From positions 1 to 64,000 of the forward strand of contig NZ_AEWH01000012.1 in the NCBI RefSeq assembly GCF_000190475.1: a stretch of 64,000 nucleotides of DNA. Reading direction: 5' to 3'. Below the pieces are notes generated by a model, which worked only from the letters and a program-made list of their open reading frames with translations, searched no databases and was not told where the DNA came from. The translations under genes were made by a program, and so were the position numbers. Position 1 is the first letter of the stretch, and the number at the start of each line of letters is the position of its first letter. Positions 16,748 to 25,898 of the stretch are shown piece by piece. This stretch comes from Ornithinibacillus scapharcae TW25. Its GTDB lineage: Bacteria; Bacillota; Bacilli; Bacillales; Amphibacillaceae.

Positions 16748-17653
16748 TCAGTATTCAATCTTTTCTCTGCGCATTAAAAACTGTAAAAACAGGACCGTTA
16801 TTAGGGATAAGATTAAGATCATCACACCAATTGTTGCCCCATAGCCAAAGTTATACTGCTTGAATGCTTGCTGGTATAAATAAGACCCCATCACATGTGT
16901 AGCGTTATTCGGTCCGCCACCGGTCATGACTTGTACAAGGATAAAGGAGCCATTTAGTGTGGTAATAACGATATATAAAATGGAAACCTTAATCTGTGGC
17001 CAGACAAGTGGAAGGGTAATTTTCCAGAACTGCTGCCATTCACTCGCCCCATCAATTTTTGCCGCTTCATAATAGCTTTTTGAAATATTAGCAATACCGC
17101 CCATCAGCATCAACATGAAAAGTCCAATTCCTGCCCACACTGCCGGAAGAACGATACTTGGCAATGCCCATTTTTCATCCCCTAACCATGGCTTAGCCCA
17201 TTCTTCCAGTCCTAAATATCCCAATCCTGAATTAATCAGTCCTAAGCTAGGATTATAGAGAAATGTCCACAAAATACCGATTACCACTACAGACATGATA
17301 TTTGGAAAGAAGAACACAATTCGGTAGAATGGTGCCTCTTTAATTTTTAATTGTGTCAGTGCTACTGCAAAAAACATGGCAAGCACCATAATTCCAATTA
17401 TTTTTGTGACCACTAAAAAATAATCGTGCTTAATCGTATCGGGGATGATGGAATCTTGGAATAGCTTTATGTAATTATCGAAACCAATGAATTCTTTATT
17501 GCTTGATGATCCTGACCAGTCAAAAAACGAGTAATATAATCCGCTAAATAACGGATATAAAGTAAAAATGGCAAAGAGAATAAATGCCGGTACTAAGCAA
17601 AAAGCTAAAAACAGGTATTTTTGTTTTTTAGGCTGTACCATATAATCACTCAT
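16748..17653 (-). CDS. Carbohydrate ABC transporter permease (MalF/LacF type)
   Basis: 301 residues, six membrane segments, EAA loop YYEAAKIDGASEWQQFWKIT near 205 and the GGGPNNAT motif of CUT1 permeases. It pairs with the downstream permease. An intercistronic hairpin (GGGATG/CATCCC, 17661-17689) lies between it and the binding-protein gene and probably lowers permease output relative to the binding protein. Confidence 0.88.
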   Translation of the reverse strand: MSDYMVQPKKQKYLFLAFCLVPAFILFAIFTLYPLFSGLYYSFFDWSGSSSNKEFIGFDNYIKLFQDSIIPDTIKHDYFLVVTKIIGIMVLAMFFAVALTQLKIKEAPFYRIVFFFPNIMSVVVIGILWTFLYNPSLGLINSGLGYLGLEEWAKPWLGDEKWALPSIVLPAVWAGIGLFMLMLMGGIANISKSYYEAAKIDGASEWQQFWKITLPLVWPQIKVSILYIVITTLNGSFILVQVMTGGGPNNATHVMGSYLYQQAFKQYNFGYGATIGVMILILSLITVLFLQFLMRREKIEY

Positions 17654-17705
17654 TTCTTAAGGGATGACTTCTATCTCAAAAGCCATCCCGGTTCATAGTA
17701 AATTC

Positions 17706-19031
17706 CTACTCTAATCCCGCACGGTAATCTGCCGCTGCTTTCTCCGCTTCTGCAACAAATTCTTCCGCTGTCATATTACCTAGCATGAGAGAAATCAATG
17801 CGTTTCCTACTGGGGTTTCTAAATCAGCACTCATCGGATGTGGTTTTTCATAGATTTGGACAACTTCTGGATTGTTAATCATCGCATTTGCCTCCATTAA
17901 ATAGTCAGGAACATTCTCATTTTGCGATAGGTCAACACCGTTCAAGTTCATAATTGCTCCTGTATGCTCGGAGAAGGAGCTAGCATATTCTCTAGTAAAA
18001 ACAAATTCAACAAAGGCTTTTGCTGCGTCAGGGTTTTCTGCCTCTTCTGCAATGGCTAGAGGACGTAAATCTGGTACAATGGCATAGGTTTCATCCGCAG
18101 CATTCATTGGTGATGGGATAAAACCAAATTCAAAGCCATCCGGAATATCATTCTTCATTTCATTTGGAAGCCAGAAGCCAACAGGGATAAATGCATTCTC
18201 ATGAAGTAGGAAATTCATTTGAGATTGCGTATGATTCAATGCACCAAGTCCTGAATCAAACATTCCCTCCTCTACCATCTGTTCCACACGTTTCATGATT
18301 TCAAGAACCGGCTCGCTAGACCATGCTCCTTCTTTCCCTGTTATGACATCAGCTAAGAGTTCTTCCCCACCTGCAGCAGCGAATGCAGGGTACAGCATTC
18401 CGCGTAGGAAGTAATATGGATGTTGACCTGATGTTACAAATGGATCAATGCCTTCTCCTTGTTTAATCTCCTTCATTGATTCCATAAACTCATCAAAATT
18501 ATTCGGAACGGTATATCCCTTCTCGTTAAATAGCGCCTTATCATACCAAGTCCCCCACGTATCAAATACAAGTGGTAACGAATAGATTTCTCCATCGTAT
18601 GTTGCTGGTTTTACGATAAAGCTATCCTGAAGCTTATCCCCACCTTCTAATTCAATACCTGAGAGCCACTCTGTTAATTTCATTAGCTGACCATCTTCAA
18701 CCATTTGTGTTTCACTTGATCCTGCTCCATCGATATAAACTACATCTGGCGGATCATTTGATACCCATCTGGAGCGCATTTCCTCGTTAATATTCGGGCC
18801 TGCATGTTCTATTACATTCACATCTGGATAGGCTTTTTTAAAATCAGCAATTACTTCCTTCCACCAGGAATCACCATATCCGCCAACGAAATATTGAATC
18901 TCCAGGTCCCCAGCGATTTCGCCATCCTTGCCGACATTCGAACCAGAATCTTTTTCATCATCGGAACAAGCAGCTAACACGATTATCAATACGACCATCA
19001 ACATTAAAGCGAATAACCATTTTAATTTCAT
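17706..19031 (-). CDS. Sugar-binding lipoprotein of an ABC transporter
   Basis: 441 residues. A signal peptide ends in a lipobox IIVLAACSDD (Cys about 22). The mature part is a family 1 solute-binding protein (QYFVGGYGDSWWKEVIADF start, then WGTWYDKALF). It captures a sugar outside the cell for the two permeases that follow. A cre-like site lies about 70 nt upstream, consistent with CcpA control. No ATPase is encoded nearby. The sugar cannot be named from the sequence. Confidence 0.87.
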   Translation of the reverse strand: MKLKWLFALMLMVVLIIVLAACSDDEKDSGSNVGKDGEIAGDLEIQYFVGGYGDSWWKEVIADFKKAYPDVNVIEHAGPNINEEMRSRWVSNDPPDVVYIDGAGSSETQMVEDGQLMKLTEWLSGIELEGGDKLQDSFIVKPATYDGEIYSLPLVFDTWGTWYDKALFNEKGYTVPNNFDEFMESMKEIKQGEGIDPFVTSGQHPYYFLRGMLYPAFAAAGGEELLADVITGKEGAWSSEPVLEIMKRVEQMVEEGMFDSGLGALNHTQSQMNFLLHENAFIPVGFWLPNEMKNDIPDGFEFGFIPSPMNAADETYAIVPDLRPLAIAEEAENPDAAKAFVEFVFTREYASSFSEHTGAIMNLNGVDLSQNENVPDYLMEANAMINNPEVVQIYEKPHPMSADLETPVGNALISLMLGNMTAEEFVAEAEKAAADYRAGLE

Positions 19032-19098
19032 GTATTGCCCCCCTTTTTAGCATCCAGAAAGAAATCTTTAAAACTTACTTCTTTCTATTAAAAATATA

Positions 19099-19112
19099 TG
19101 TAAACCCTTTCA
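19099..19112 (-). promoter_or_regulatory. cre-like catabolite control site
   Basis: TGTAAACCCTTTCA matches the CcpA operator consensus TGWAANCGNTNWCA with one change (CC for CG). It lies 68 nt upstream of the sugar-binding lipoprotein gene. Confidence 0.4.
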
Positions 19113-19134
19113 GGTAAATGCTAGAAATCGGCAC

Positions 19135-19170
19135 GAAAAAACCATTCCTGCATCTAAGCAGAAATGGCTT
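19135..19170 (-). terminator. Terminator of the 19.2-20.2 kb minus-strand genes
   Basis: On the minus strand CCATTTCTGC, a loop, GCAGGAATGG (one mismatch) and a T-run. It directly follows the small 28-codon gene. Confidence 0.75.
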
Positions 19171-19173
19171 CCT

Positions 19174-19260
19174 TTATCGGTATTTTCGTTTTAAGTAAAA
19201 GTAAAATAAGATAATTCCCACGATGAAGATAGGTGTTAACATCTTCATAATATCTGCCAA
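19174..19260 (-). CDS. Small membrane protein, 28 residues
   Basis: A TTG start with an AAAGGAG site 8 nt upstream, the site itself overlapping the stop of the preceding lipoprotein gene, so translation may be coupled. The peptide MADIMKMLTPIFIVGIILFY then FYLKRKYR has one membrane helix and a basic C-terminus. It ends just before a terminator. I do not recognise the family. It could be a partner of the upstream membrane lipoprotein. Confidence 0.55.
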   Translation of the reverse strand: MADIMKMLTPIFIVGIILFYFYLKRKYR

Positions 19261-19274
19261 AGTGAATTCTCCTT

Positions 19275-19808
19275 TCAAGCTTTATCACTACGGCTTTTTC
19301 TTGTTCCTGTTCCAAACATATCTACTAACATGAGAAGTAGAATTAGGATTGGAATTCCAGCGACGAGAAAATAAACATTAAAGGTAGTAATTCCATTAGC
19401 ATGATGTTCTGTAACAATTTGAATTAAATTTTCAGCATACGAAGAAGATAACTGAACATAATCTGAGGTGGTGTTTTCTAAGAGGAAAGCTGAATCACTA
19501 TCTAACCATAATGAATAAATCTGAGTTTCTCCATTTTGAATCTTAAATTCTAAACTGTAATCACTCGGTGGCATATCAACTTCCCCACGTTGGTTTTTAA
19601 CTTTATTTGCAGCTTTTATAAGAATGGATAGTTCTTTTGAATGGCCCTCTTTCGTAAATGTATGGATACTATTGTCGTCTTGTATAATCTCTACTTCACT
19701 AATAGTATTTTTAGAAAGATTGCTGCAAGCAGTTAGTACAAAAACTACCAGGAAGAGCCAAAAAATTACAATCAATTTCTTTATGTAACGCCCTCCCTCT
19801 TGTTGCAT
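19275..19808 (-). CDS. Lipoprotein with C-terminal membrane segment, unknown function
   Basis: 177 residues. An N-terminal signal peptide ends in VFVLTACSNL, a lipobox, so the protein should be lipidated at Cys 28. A soluble middle (about 30-140) resembles small YhfM-like lipoprotein domains, and a second hydrophobic segment (about 145-165) precedes a basic tail. The ATG comes directly after the stop of the VOC gene with an AGAGG site. The double anchor is unusual. No function can be assigned. Confidence 0.6.
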   Translation of the reverse strand: MQQEGGRYIKKLIVIFWLFLVVFVLTACSNLSKNTISEVEIIQDDNSIHTFTKEGHSKELSILIKAANKVKNQRGEVDMPPSDYSLEFKIQNGETQIYSLWLDSDSAFLLENTTSDYVQLSSSYAENLIQIVTEHHANGITTFNVYFLVAGIPILILLLMLVDMFGTGTRKSRSDKA

Positions 19809-20162
19809 TTATTTCCTCTCAACTAATCCGAACCCAACCCCTGTAGGATCCACTAAATAGGCTAAGTAAAAATCATCAAACTCCATTTTTTCTCTTACAA
19901 TCAATGCACCGAAGTTCTTTGCTTTTGAAATCGTATTGTCTATGGACTCTACCTCTATTTGTATTCGAGTGCCATGAGGATAGTCATGCGGCCCCTTACT
20001 AACTCCGCCTTTAAGACTTGGAGAGTTATCTTCGTTTTGCTGTGACACTGGCCAGTAATCCCAGTTTGGTTCAGAAAACTTCCAACCAAATACACTTTCA
20101 TAAAATTGAACTGCCTTTTCTGGGTCTTGAGAGCTTATTTCAAATCCGACTACTTTTGCCAA
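19809..20162 (-). CDS. VOC-family (glyoxalase/dioxygenase-like) protein
   Basis: 117 residues with the beta-alpha-beta-beta-beta VOC fold: VGFEISSQDPEKAVQFYESVFGW at the start and YLVDPTGVGFGLVE at the end. It acts in the cytosol as a metal-dependent lyase or binding protein; the exact reaction varies widely in the family. It is followed without a gap by the lipoprotein gene. Confidence 0.82.
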   Translation of the reverse strand: MAKVVGFEISSQDPEKAVQFYESVFGWKFSEPNWDYWPVSQQNEDNSPSLKGGVSKGPHDYPHGTRIQIEVESIDNTISKAKNFGALIVREKMEFDDFYLAYLVDPTGVGFGLVERK

Positions 20163-20247
20163 ATTTCTTCCTCCTTTTCTTCACTTGTTTCTATATTTTA
20201 TCGTAACATATTTATAATAGAATATTAAAAAAATTATTAACTAGGAA

Positions 20248-20799
20248 TCACACTTGGGCTCTTAATTCCTTTTCTAACCGTTTCCTATGTATATGCGCTA
20301 GAGATAACAATTCTAGTTCTTTTCTATAAATTCCATCCAATAAACGCTTGGTCTCTGACCAAGCTAAATCATAGAGTTCCTGATTGATTGTTCCTGTGGC
20401 TAAGGCCTCTTCTAATTCCTCCTCATCTAATACAAAAACCTCGCCAGTTGGTAACACAACGATATCTAAATACAAGTCGTCTGTGTAGGGAACTCCATCC
20501 TCCACCCCATTTTCAACACAAATATCAATGTACCATTGGACAATATTCCCTTCTTTATCAAAGGTAGTGGTAATAGCGTGATGTTGACCATGCGGAAATT
20601 GCAACAGCCACCTATACCCATCATGCACAATACAAATTTCGTTTTCCCCATAGGTGACCATTAGGGCTTTCTTTACCTTTACCATTTCAATTAGTGTTAT
20701 ATTCCCTTTAAATTGCTCCTCGTCCAGATTAGCTTGCGCGTATTGCCGTTCGATAATACGGGGCCAATTTGAACGGTCTCCATATCTCCTTTTTACCAT
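20248..20799 (-). CDS. DUF402 protein, likely nucleoside di/triphosphatase (Ntdp type)
   Basis: 183 residues. The DUF402 barrel carries the diagnostic WYIDICVENGVEDGVPYTDD and LYLDIVVLPTGEVFVLDEEELEEA stretches with acidic metal ligands. Family members such as S. aureus Ntdp hydrolyse nucleoside tri- and diphosphates. It begins in the ribosome-site overlap with the end of the AmiE-like gene, so it is the last gene of that transcript. A link to wall recycling is only positional. Confidence 0.83.
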   Translation of the reverse strand: MVKRRYGDRSNWPRIIERQYAQANLDEEQFKGNITLIEMVKVKKALMVTYGENEICIVHDGYRWLLQFPHGQHHAITTTFDKEGNIVQWYIDICVENGVEDGVPYTDDLYLDIVVLPTGEVFVLDEEELEEALATGTINQELYDLAWSETKRLLDGIYRKELELLSLAHIHRKRLEKELRAQV

Positions 20800-20814
20800 A
20801 GCAAATCTCTCTCC

Positions 20815-21861
20815 TTAAAAATTGGAACGAATAATATTATGTAATCGTGGCCGTAATCTTAGGATTGGGGGGGTTCTACCAAAATGAACTCGATTCGTTA
20901 ACAAAATAACATATAGTTCTATTTCTGGATCGAACCATATACTTGTTCCGGTATATCCTGTGTGCCCATAGGATTTATCTGAAAAATAATCACCACAAGA
21001 AGCATAGGTGGGACTATTTAAAATCCACCCTAGCCCTCTATATTCAGAATCAAATAATGTATGGTTTCTTCGAGATAGATGTAGCGCCCGCTCAGAAAGA
21101 ATCTGCTTGCCGTTATAAGCACCATGATTCTCAATCATGGTCGAGAAATTGACTAAATCTTTAATGGGCGAAAACAATCCCGCATGACCACTAATCCCAC
21201 CCATGGATTCGGTATTTTCATCATGGACTATACCAGACTTATAGCTTCCTAGTTTGACGCTATACTCGGTTACAGCGTATTTTTCTGTTGAGAAGGTTGG
21301 ATTAAATCCTGTCTCTTTCATCGCTAATGGAATAAAAAATTCACGCTGAATAAAATCACGAAACGTTTCCCCAGTAATTTTTTCAATTATCTTATATAAG
21401 ACAATAAGTCCTAAGTCACTATAGACCACCTTTGTACCAACGGGATATTCCAGGGCTTGTTTATATATACGAGATAAAATTGATTTCGTATTCAAATTTT
21501 CCTTAAAATATTCTTTATGCGCTGGAAGTCCTGATGTATGAGTTAACAAATGCCTAATCGTAATCTCATCTTTTCCATTCTGTCCGAAGTCTGGTAGAAA
21601 GAAAGAAATTCGATCATCCAGTCGGACTTCCCCATCATCCATTAACTTCAAAACCGCTGGCAGCGTAGCAACAACCTTTGTTAAGGAAGCTAGATCAAAC
21701 ACCGTGTCGAGTTGCATTGGTGCCTTTTCAGGAAATACGACCCGATTACCTATCGCTTCCTGAAGAATCACACTCCCTTGATATGAAACATGTATGACTG
21801 CACCGGGAATATGGTTTAATTCCACTTCTTTCTGTAAAAGTCGGATAATCTGTTCTTTCAT
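20815..21861 (-). CDS. Serine hydrolase, AmiE-like (beta-lactamase fold)
   Basis: 348 residues of the beta-lactamase/penicillin-binding class C fold. The nucleophile motif is SLTK (in FDLASLTKVVAT, near 59), the second motif is YSD near 160, and the third HTGYTG near 295. The B. subtilis homologue AmiE (YbbE) in the same gene neighbourhood removes peptides from MurNAc. Unlike that protein this one starts MKEQIIRLLQKEVELNHIPG and shows no signal peptide, so it should act inside the cell on imported muropeptides. A small esterase or D-amino-acid peptidase is the alternative. Confidence 0.75.
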   Translation of the reverse strand: MKEQIIRLLQKEVELNHIPGAVIHVSYQGSVILQEAIGNRVVFPEKAPMQLDTVFDLASLTKVVATLPAVLKLMDDGEVRLDDRISFFLPDFGQNGKDEITIRHLLTHTSGLPAHKEYFKENLNTKSILSRIYKQALEYPVGTKVVYSDLGLIVLYKIIEKITGETFRDFIQREFFIPLAMKETGFNPTFSTEKYAVTEYSVKLGSYKSGIVHDENTESMGGISGHAGLFSPIKDLVNFSTMIENHGAYNGKQILSERALHLSRRNHTLFDSEYRGLGWILNSPTYASCGDYFSDKSYGHTGYTGTSIWFDPEIELYVILLTNRVHFGRTPPILRLRPRLHNIIRSNF

Positions 21862-21920
21862 TTACGTCCCTCCAATAGCTTTATCGTAAACAAAATAAGC
21901 TAACCCTTCTGAGTCAGCTT

Positions 21921-22769
21921 TTAGATTGTATTTTTCTTATTCTTGCTTATGAAATCAATTGCATCTCTTGTAACATCAATATATTTTACTGTTTCATCGT
22001 ATTTTAATGTCGCAACACGCATGAATAAAATATCGATCAATTGTAGTTGACCTATACGTGATGAGGTTGCTCCGCTTCGAAATGTAGGCTCTCTTGTAGC
22101 AGATGTATACAACCGAACATTTGCCTGTTCCGTTACTATAGAGTTTCCGTAACGAGTGAGACTAATCGTCTTCATGTTCTTTTGTTGAGCTAGTTCCAGT
22201 ATTTTTGCAACTTCCCCGGTTTCTCCTGAAAAGGAAATTCCTACTACTACATCATCCCTATCCCCATTTGCTACCATAGTCGCAGCCATATGAATATCGG
22301 AAAATGCATATACTGTTTTGTTGATTCGTAGAAATTTTTGCTGAGCATCCTGTGCAATAATCCCCGATGCACCAACTCCAATAAAGTGAATATTGTTTGC
22401 ATGGTTTAAAAGACTAGCTGCTTTTTCTAGTTCTTCTAATTGGATTAATTCTGCAGTTTCCTTAATTGCTAGAATACTATTTGTCGTCATTTTATTGATA
22501 ATAGCCTGTAACTCCTCATGTGGTTTAATATCTCGAAATCCTTCAGGTATAGACGTTTTTTGTAAATCTCCTGCGATTCGGAACTTCAAATCTTGGAACC
22601 CCTTTACATCCAGTGATTTGCAAAGTCTCGTTACTGCAGCTCCACTAGTATTACTCCTTTTACCAAGTTCTTGAGCCGTCAATTTAATCGCCTCGTCAGG
22701 ATAATCGAGTATATAATGTGCTATCTTTTTCTCGGAAGGAGGTAAAGTTGGTAACATCTCGGAAAGCAT
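21921..22769 (-). CDS. murR: RpiR-family regulator, MurR-like
   Basis: 282 residues from the ATG at 22769, which has GGAGGG 6 nt upstream; an earlier in-frame ATG at 22805 lacks a site. The N-terminal HTH_6 domain (1-75) has LTAQELGKRSNTSGAAVTRLCK; the C-terminal SIS domain (about 120-250) binds phosphosugars (IHFIGVGASGIIAQD). MurR senses MurNAc-6-phosphate. Its place between MurQ and the AmiE-like gene, as in B. subtilis ybbH, supports the name. It probably controls this whole locus. Confidence 0.82.
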   Translation of the reverse strand: MLSEMLPTLPPSEKKIAHYILDYPDEAIKLTAQELGKRSNTSGAAVTRLCKSLDVKGFQDLKFRIAGDLQKTSIPEGFRDIKPHEELQAIINKMTTNSILAIKETAELIQLEELEKAASLLNHANNIHFIGVGASGIIAQDAQQKFLRINKTVYAFSDIHMAATMVANGDRDDVVVGISFSGETGEVAKILELAQQKNMKTISLTRYGNSIVTEQANVRLYTSATREPTFRSGATSSRIGQLQLIDILFMRVATLKYDETVKYIDVTRDAIDFISKNKKNTI

Positions 22770-22812
22770 CGTCAGCCCTCCAGTCATATAGGACATGCGA
22801 TCCACTCTCTTT

Positions 22813-23763
22813 CTATTCCAAATCCTTTTTCATAACATGAAATCTTCTAGTAATCTGGAAGCCTGACTTTACGTATAGATGACCTGCAGCACTTTTTTCA
22901 CCCGTCCATAAAAACCAAGCATGGTGCAGCCCTTCTGCCTTCATATGAACCAAACATTCATGGAGCAGGAGTTTTCCAATCCCTTTGCCTTGTTGTTCGG
23001 GGGTAACCCCAAAAGGTCCAAACCTTTCTGGCACACCCTCATAACAACCATACAAACAAAATCCTACCAATTGATTATACTGCCTAGCAATAAGAATTCT
23101 TTCAAGAGGCAATCCTTGCAGTATCCCTTCACGAATTGCCCTTCCCCAGTCTGAATTAATGTTTTGATTCGTAAACTGGATAACCTCATATAAGTCCCTA
23201 TCCTTTGCTTGGTTGATAGAATACCCTTCTGTTAATCTTACTTTCTTTAATTCCTCTATCTCACTTGGAATGCAAAAATGAACTAGGTTTCTATCCATTG
23301 CAACGGGTGAATATAGTTTTTGAAAACCATGCTTGGCTAAAAATTGAAATCCCCCAGCATAGGTTTCCTCATCTATTCCTGGCAAAATATAATTCGGTGC
23401 ATAGGAAGAAAAGAAAATATGCTTTCGATTATACTTTTTGAAAAAGCTAACTAGTTGATTAAGAAGTTCTGTTCCGACACCTTGCTGCTGGAATGCTGGG
23501 TCTACACAGAAAAATGTAATCCAACCATTTTCCTCCTCTAACTCTGTTCCCACCATCGGTAATAATCTTCGTACTCCATACATACAGCCAATTAATTCTT
23601 CTCCATGAAAAGCTAAGCTGAGACCTTCCGGGTCAAAGTTCGCGTCGAGTAAAATTAGATGGCGAAAACGACTTGATGTAATCGGATCCTTTGGCAAGCA
23701 ATTATTCCAAAGTTTCACAATTTCCACCTCATCTCCAGGCAGATAGGTATGATACGTAATCAA
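22813..23763 (-). CDS. Double-domain GNAT acetyltransferase
   Basis: 316 residues made of two GNAT folds, each with the acetyl-CoA-binding motif: QQQGVGTELLNQL near 98 and QQGKGIGKLLLHE near 250. It starts at a TTG directly after the murQ stop (TAATTG), with GGGGGAG upstream, so it is translationally coupled to murQ. The acceptor is unknown. Given its place, acetylation of an amino sugar or a wall peptide is possible, though GNAT context is often misleading. Confidence 0.78.
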   Translation of the reverse strand: MITYHTYLPGDEVEIVKLWNNCLPKDPITSSRFRHLILLDANFDPEGLSLAFHGEELIGCMYGVRRLLPMVGTELEEENGWITFFCVDPAFQQQGVGTELLNQLVSFFKKYNRKHIFFSSYAPNYILPGIDEETYAGGFQFLAKHGFQKLYSPVAMDRNLVHFCIPSEIEELKKVRLTEGYSINQAKDRDLYEVIQFTNQNINSDWGRAIREGILQGLPLERILIARQYNQLVGFCLYGCYEGVPERFGPFGVTPEQQGKGIGKLLLHECLVHMKAEGLHHAWFLWTGEKSAAGHLYVKSGFQITRRFHVMKKDLE

Positions 23764-24696
23764 TTAGGCTCCCCCTTTTGCTAGAGCGATATCAACTGCC
23801 TTGCGAACAAATCCATTTGCAGATTGGATTGCATCTTTTGCTTCGTCCAAGGACACACCAGCTTTGATCATGACTATTGCAGGTTTAACCTCGTTATCTG
23901 TTATTTTCAAAATATCACTCGCTTTTTCATGCGATACCCCTGTAATAAATGAGACAATCGTAATCGCCCGCTCCTTTAACTTTTCATTGCTGACTTTTAC
24001 ATCAACCATCAGATTTTCGTACACTTTCCCCAATTTAATCATTGTAGTAGTGGTTAGCATATTGAGGATTAATTTATGAGCAGTTGCAGCCTTCATTCTT
24101 GTCGATCCCGTAATAACCTCAGGTCCTGTAATGACCTCAATCGGGACATCTGCAATTTTACTGATTACCGCATTTTTATTACTGGATAAACTGATAGTTG
24201 ATGCTCCAATCGATTTGGCATATCGGAGAGCCCCAACAACATAAGGAGTCCGGCCACTAGCTGCTATTCCAACAACAACATCAATTTCTATTAATCCTCG
24301 TTTCTTCAAATCTTGCTCTCCAAGATATTCACTATCTTCAGCACCCTCTACCGCCTTTTCGATTGCACCGGTACCACCTGCAATAACAGCTTGCACCAAC
24401 TCAGGTGGTGTACTAAAGGTTGGTGGGCATTCTACCGCATCTAGAATCCCAAGTCTCCCACTGGTTCCGGCTCCGACATAAAACAATCTACCACCATTTT
24501 TCAGTGCATGATAAATTGAATCAACTGCCATCTCCACCTGTGGCAAAACAGCTTGAATCTTATTGGCAACCTTCCGATCTTCCTCATGTATTACATTCAA
24601 TATTTCCGATGTCGTCATCATATCTATATTCGTCGAATGCTCATTTCTCATTTCTGTAATCAAAGCTGATAACTTATTCATTCGCATACCATCCAT
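23764..24696 (-). CDS. murQ: N-acetylmuramic acid 6-phosphate etherase
   Basis: About 310 residues, the normal MurQ length. It cleaves D-lactate from MurNAc-6-phosphate to give GlcNAc-6-phosphate. The SIS core has RLFYVGAGTSGRLG near 68 with the following ECPPTF, the catalytic acid region VEGAEDSEYLG, and SASGR-like IAASGRTPYVVG. The C-terminal UBA-like helix bundle is present. Three ATGs at 24696, 24687 and 24681 compete for the start; the longer frame reaching 24825 runs through the tandem repeat upstream and is unlikely. It is followed directly by the GNAT gene. Confidence 0.93.
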   Translation of the reverse strand: MDGMRMNKLSALITEMRNEHSTNIDMMTTSEILNVIHEEDRKVANKIQAVLPQVEMAVDSIYHALKNGGRLFYVGAGTSGRLGILDAVECPPTFSTPPELVQAVIAGGTGAIEKAVEGAEDSEYLGEQDLKKRGLIEIDVVVGIAASGRTPYVVGALRYAKSIGASTISLSSNKNAVISKIADVPIEVITGPEVITGSTRMKAATAHKLILNMLTTTTMIKLGKVYENLMVDVKVSNEKLKERAITIVSFITGVSHEKASDILKITDNEVKPAIVMIKAGVSLDEAKDAIQSANGFVRKAVDIALAKGGA

Positions 24697-24780
24697 CCTA
24701 TTTTTAACTTTTGTATTTATTTGGTTGTAGCTTGGGTTATTGAGTCTGTAAAAGTTATATGCTCCTGTTGAATCTAGTTT

Positions 24781-24885
24781 CTCCCGGTGAGGGACTATGT
24801 TCTGCTGGGCAGGGACTATATCCATCGCGAGTGGGACTATGTTCTGCCGGGAAGGGACAATGTACTCCGCAGGTCGGACTATAAG
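24781..24885. repeat. Five tandem 21-bp repeats upstream of murQ
   Basis: Five units of exactly 21 bp. Positions 11-18 of each unit read GGGACTAT or a near variant (GGGACAAT, CGGACTAT), and positions 1-9 are GC-rich and variable. The array fills the gap between the permease and murQ. The units are not identical, so it is an old or selected array. Confidence 0.85.
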
Positions 24886-24921
24886 GTAGTTTTATATTTT
24901 CCCAGCATGGAATCAATCTCC

Positions 24922-25890
24922 CTACTCCTTCACGCCCCCCAATGTCAATCCTTTCACAAAGTGACGTTGGAATAAGATAAATACAATAATCATCGGTATT
25001 GCAGCAATTGCTGCACCACTCATTAATAATTTGAAGTCCGCTAGGTTTGCGTCCTGTAACGTTTTTAAACCAACTGGTAATGTAAATAAATCAGAATTGT
25101 TTAATACAATAATTGGCCACAAGAATGAATTCCAGACATTCATAAATGTGAAAATTCCGAGTGCTGCAAGGCCAGGCTTGGCGAGTGGTATGACAATTTT
25201 CCAATAGGTTTTCCATTCACTTGCACCATCAATTTTCGCTGCTTCTATTAATTCATCTGGGATAGAAAGCATAAATTGCCGCATCAAAAATACCCCAAAC
25301 ACCATGGACAAATCTGGTAGAATCAATGCCCAATGCGTATCCATCAAATTCAAGTCTCGGACCATAATAAACATTGGTACAAGTGTTACCTGAGAGGGGA
25401 TCATCATGGTGGAAATGATCAACCAAAAGATAAAATTTCGACCTGGGAATCTCTTTTTAGCAAGTACATAGCCCGCCATCGAATCTAGTAGGAGTATCCC
25501 TATGGTTACTACGATTCCAATGTAGAGACTATTCAAGAACCATAGCCCCATTTTATTTTGCTGAAATAAAGCCTTAAAACTAGAAAAGGTATCAGCTATA
25601 ATTTGGTCCATAATATCACGATGATAAGCTTCTTCCTTTATATCCCCAGCTTTTTTTGCATCATTTGCCTTTTTCCAATGTTCTACATACTCTGTTATGC
25701 CAATCGGATACATTTTAGGCGGATTGGCATTGACATAAGACGTCGGGCGGTCCAGCTCTTCATCCTGATAACTGCTTAATTGCAATGAAGTACTAAACAC
25801 CCAATAAAGTGGTAAAAGGGATATAACGGCCGCCACCGATAACACGATATAAATCAATGCTTTACTCCATGTAAAACGTTTCTTCATCAT
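24922..25890 (-). CDS. Sugar ABC transporter permease (MalG type), muropeptide locus
   Basis: 322 residues, six membrane segments and EAA loop LIEAAKIDGASEWKTYWKIV near 225. It carries an unusually long outside loop between the first two helices (about residues 40-110, with TEYVEHWKKAND), seen in some CUT1 permeases for large substrates. It is the third gene after the binding protein and its partner permease and stands before murQ. The context suggests a MurNAc-containing substrate. Confidence 0.87.
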   Translation of the reverse strand: MMKKRFTWSKALIYIVLSVAAVISLLPLYWVFSTSLQLSSYQDEELDRPTSYVNANPPKMYPIGITEYVEHWKKANDAKKAGDIKEEAYHRDIMDQIIADTFSSFKALFQQNKMGLWFLNSLYIGIVVTIGILLLDSMAGYVLAKKRFPGRNFIFWLIISTMMIPSQVTLVPMFIMVRDLNLMDTHWALILPDLSMVFGVFLMRQFMLSIPDELIEAAKIDGASEWKTYWKIVIPLAKPGLAALGIFTFMNVWNSFLWPIIVLNNSDLFTLPVGLKTLQDANLADFKLLMSGAAIAAIPMIIVFILFQRHFVKGLTLGGVKE

Positions 25891-25898
25891 ATCCCCCC

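Noticed and set aside
24697-24825. N-terminal extension of MurQ by 43 codons
   Set aside because: The extension reads through the 21-bp repeat array, has no ribosome site and makes the protein longer than the family; the cluster of ATGs at 24681-24696 is more likely.
24781-24885. CRISPR array at the 21-bp repeats
   Set aside because: There are no distinct repeat and spacer parts and the unit is far too short.
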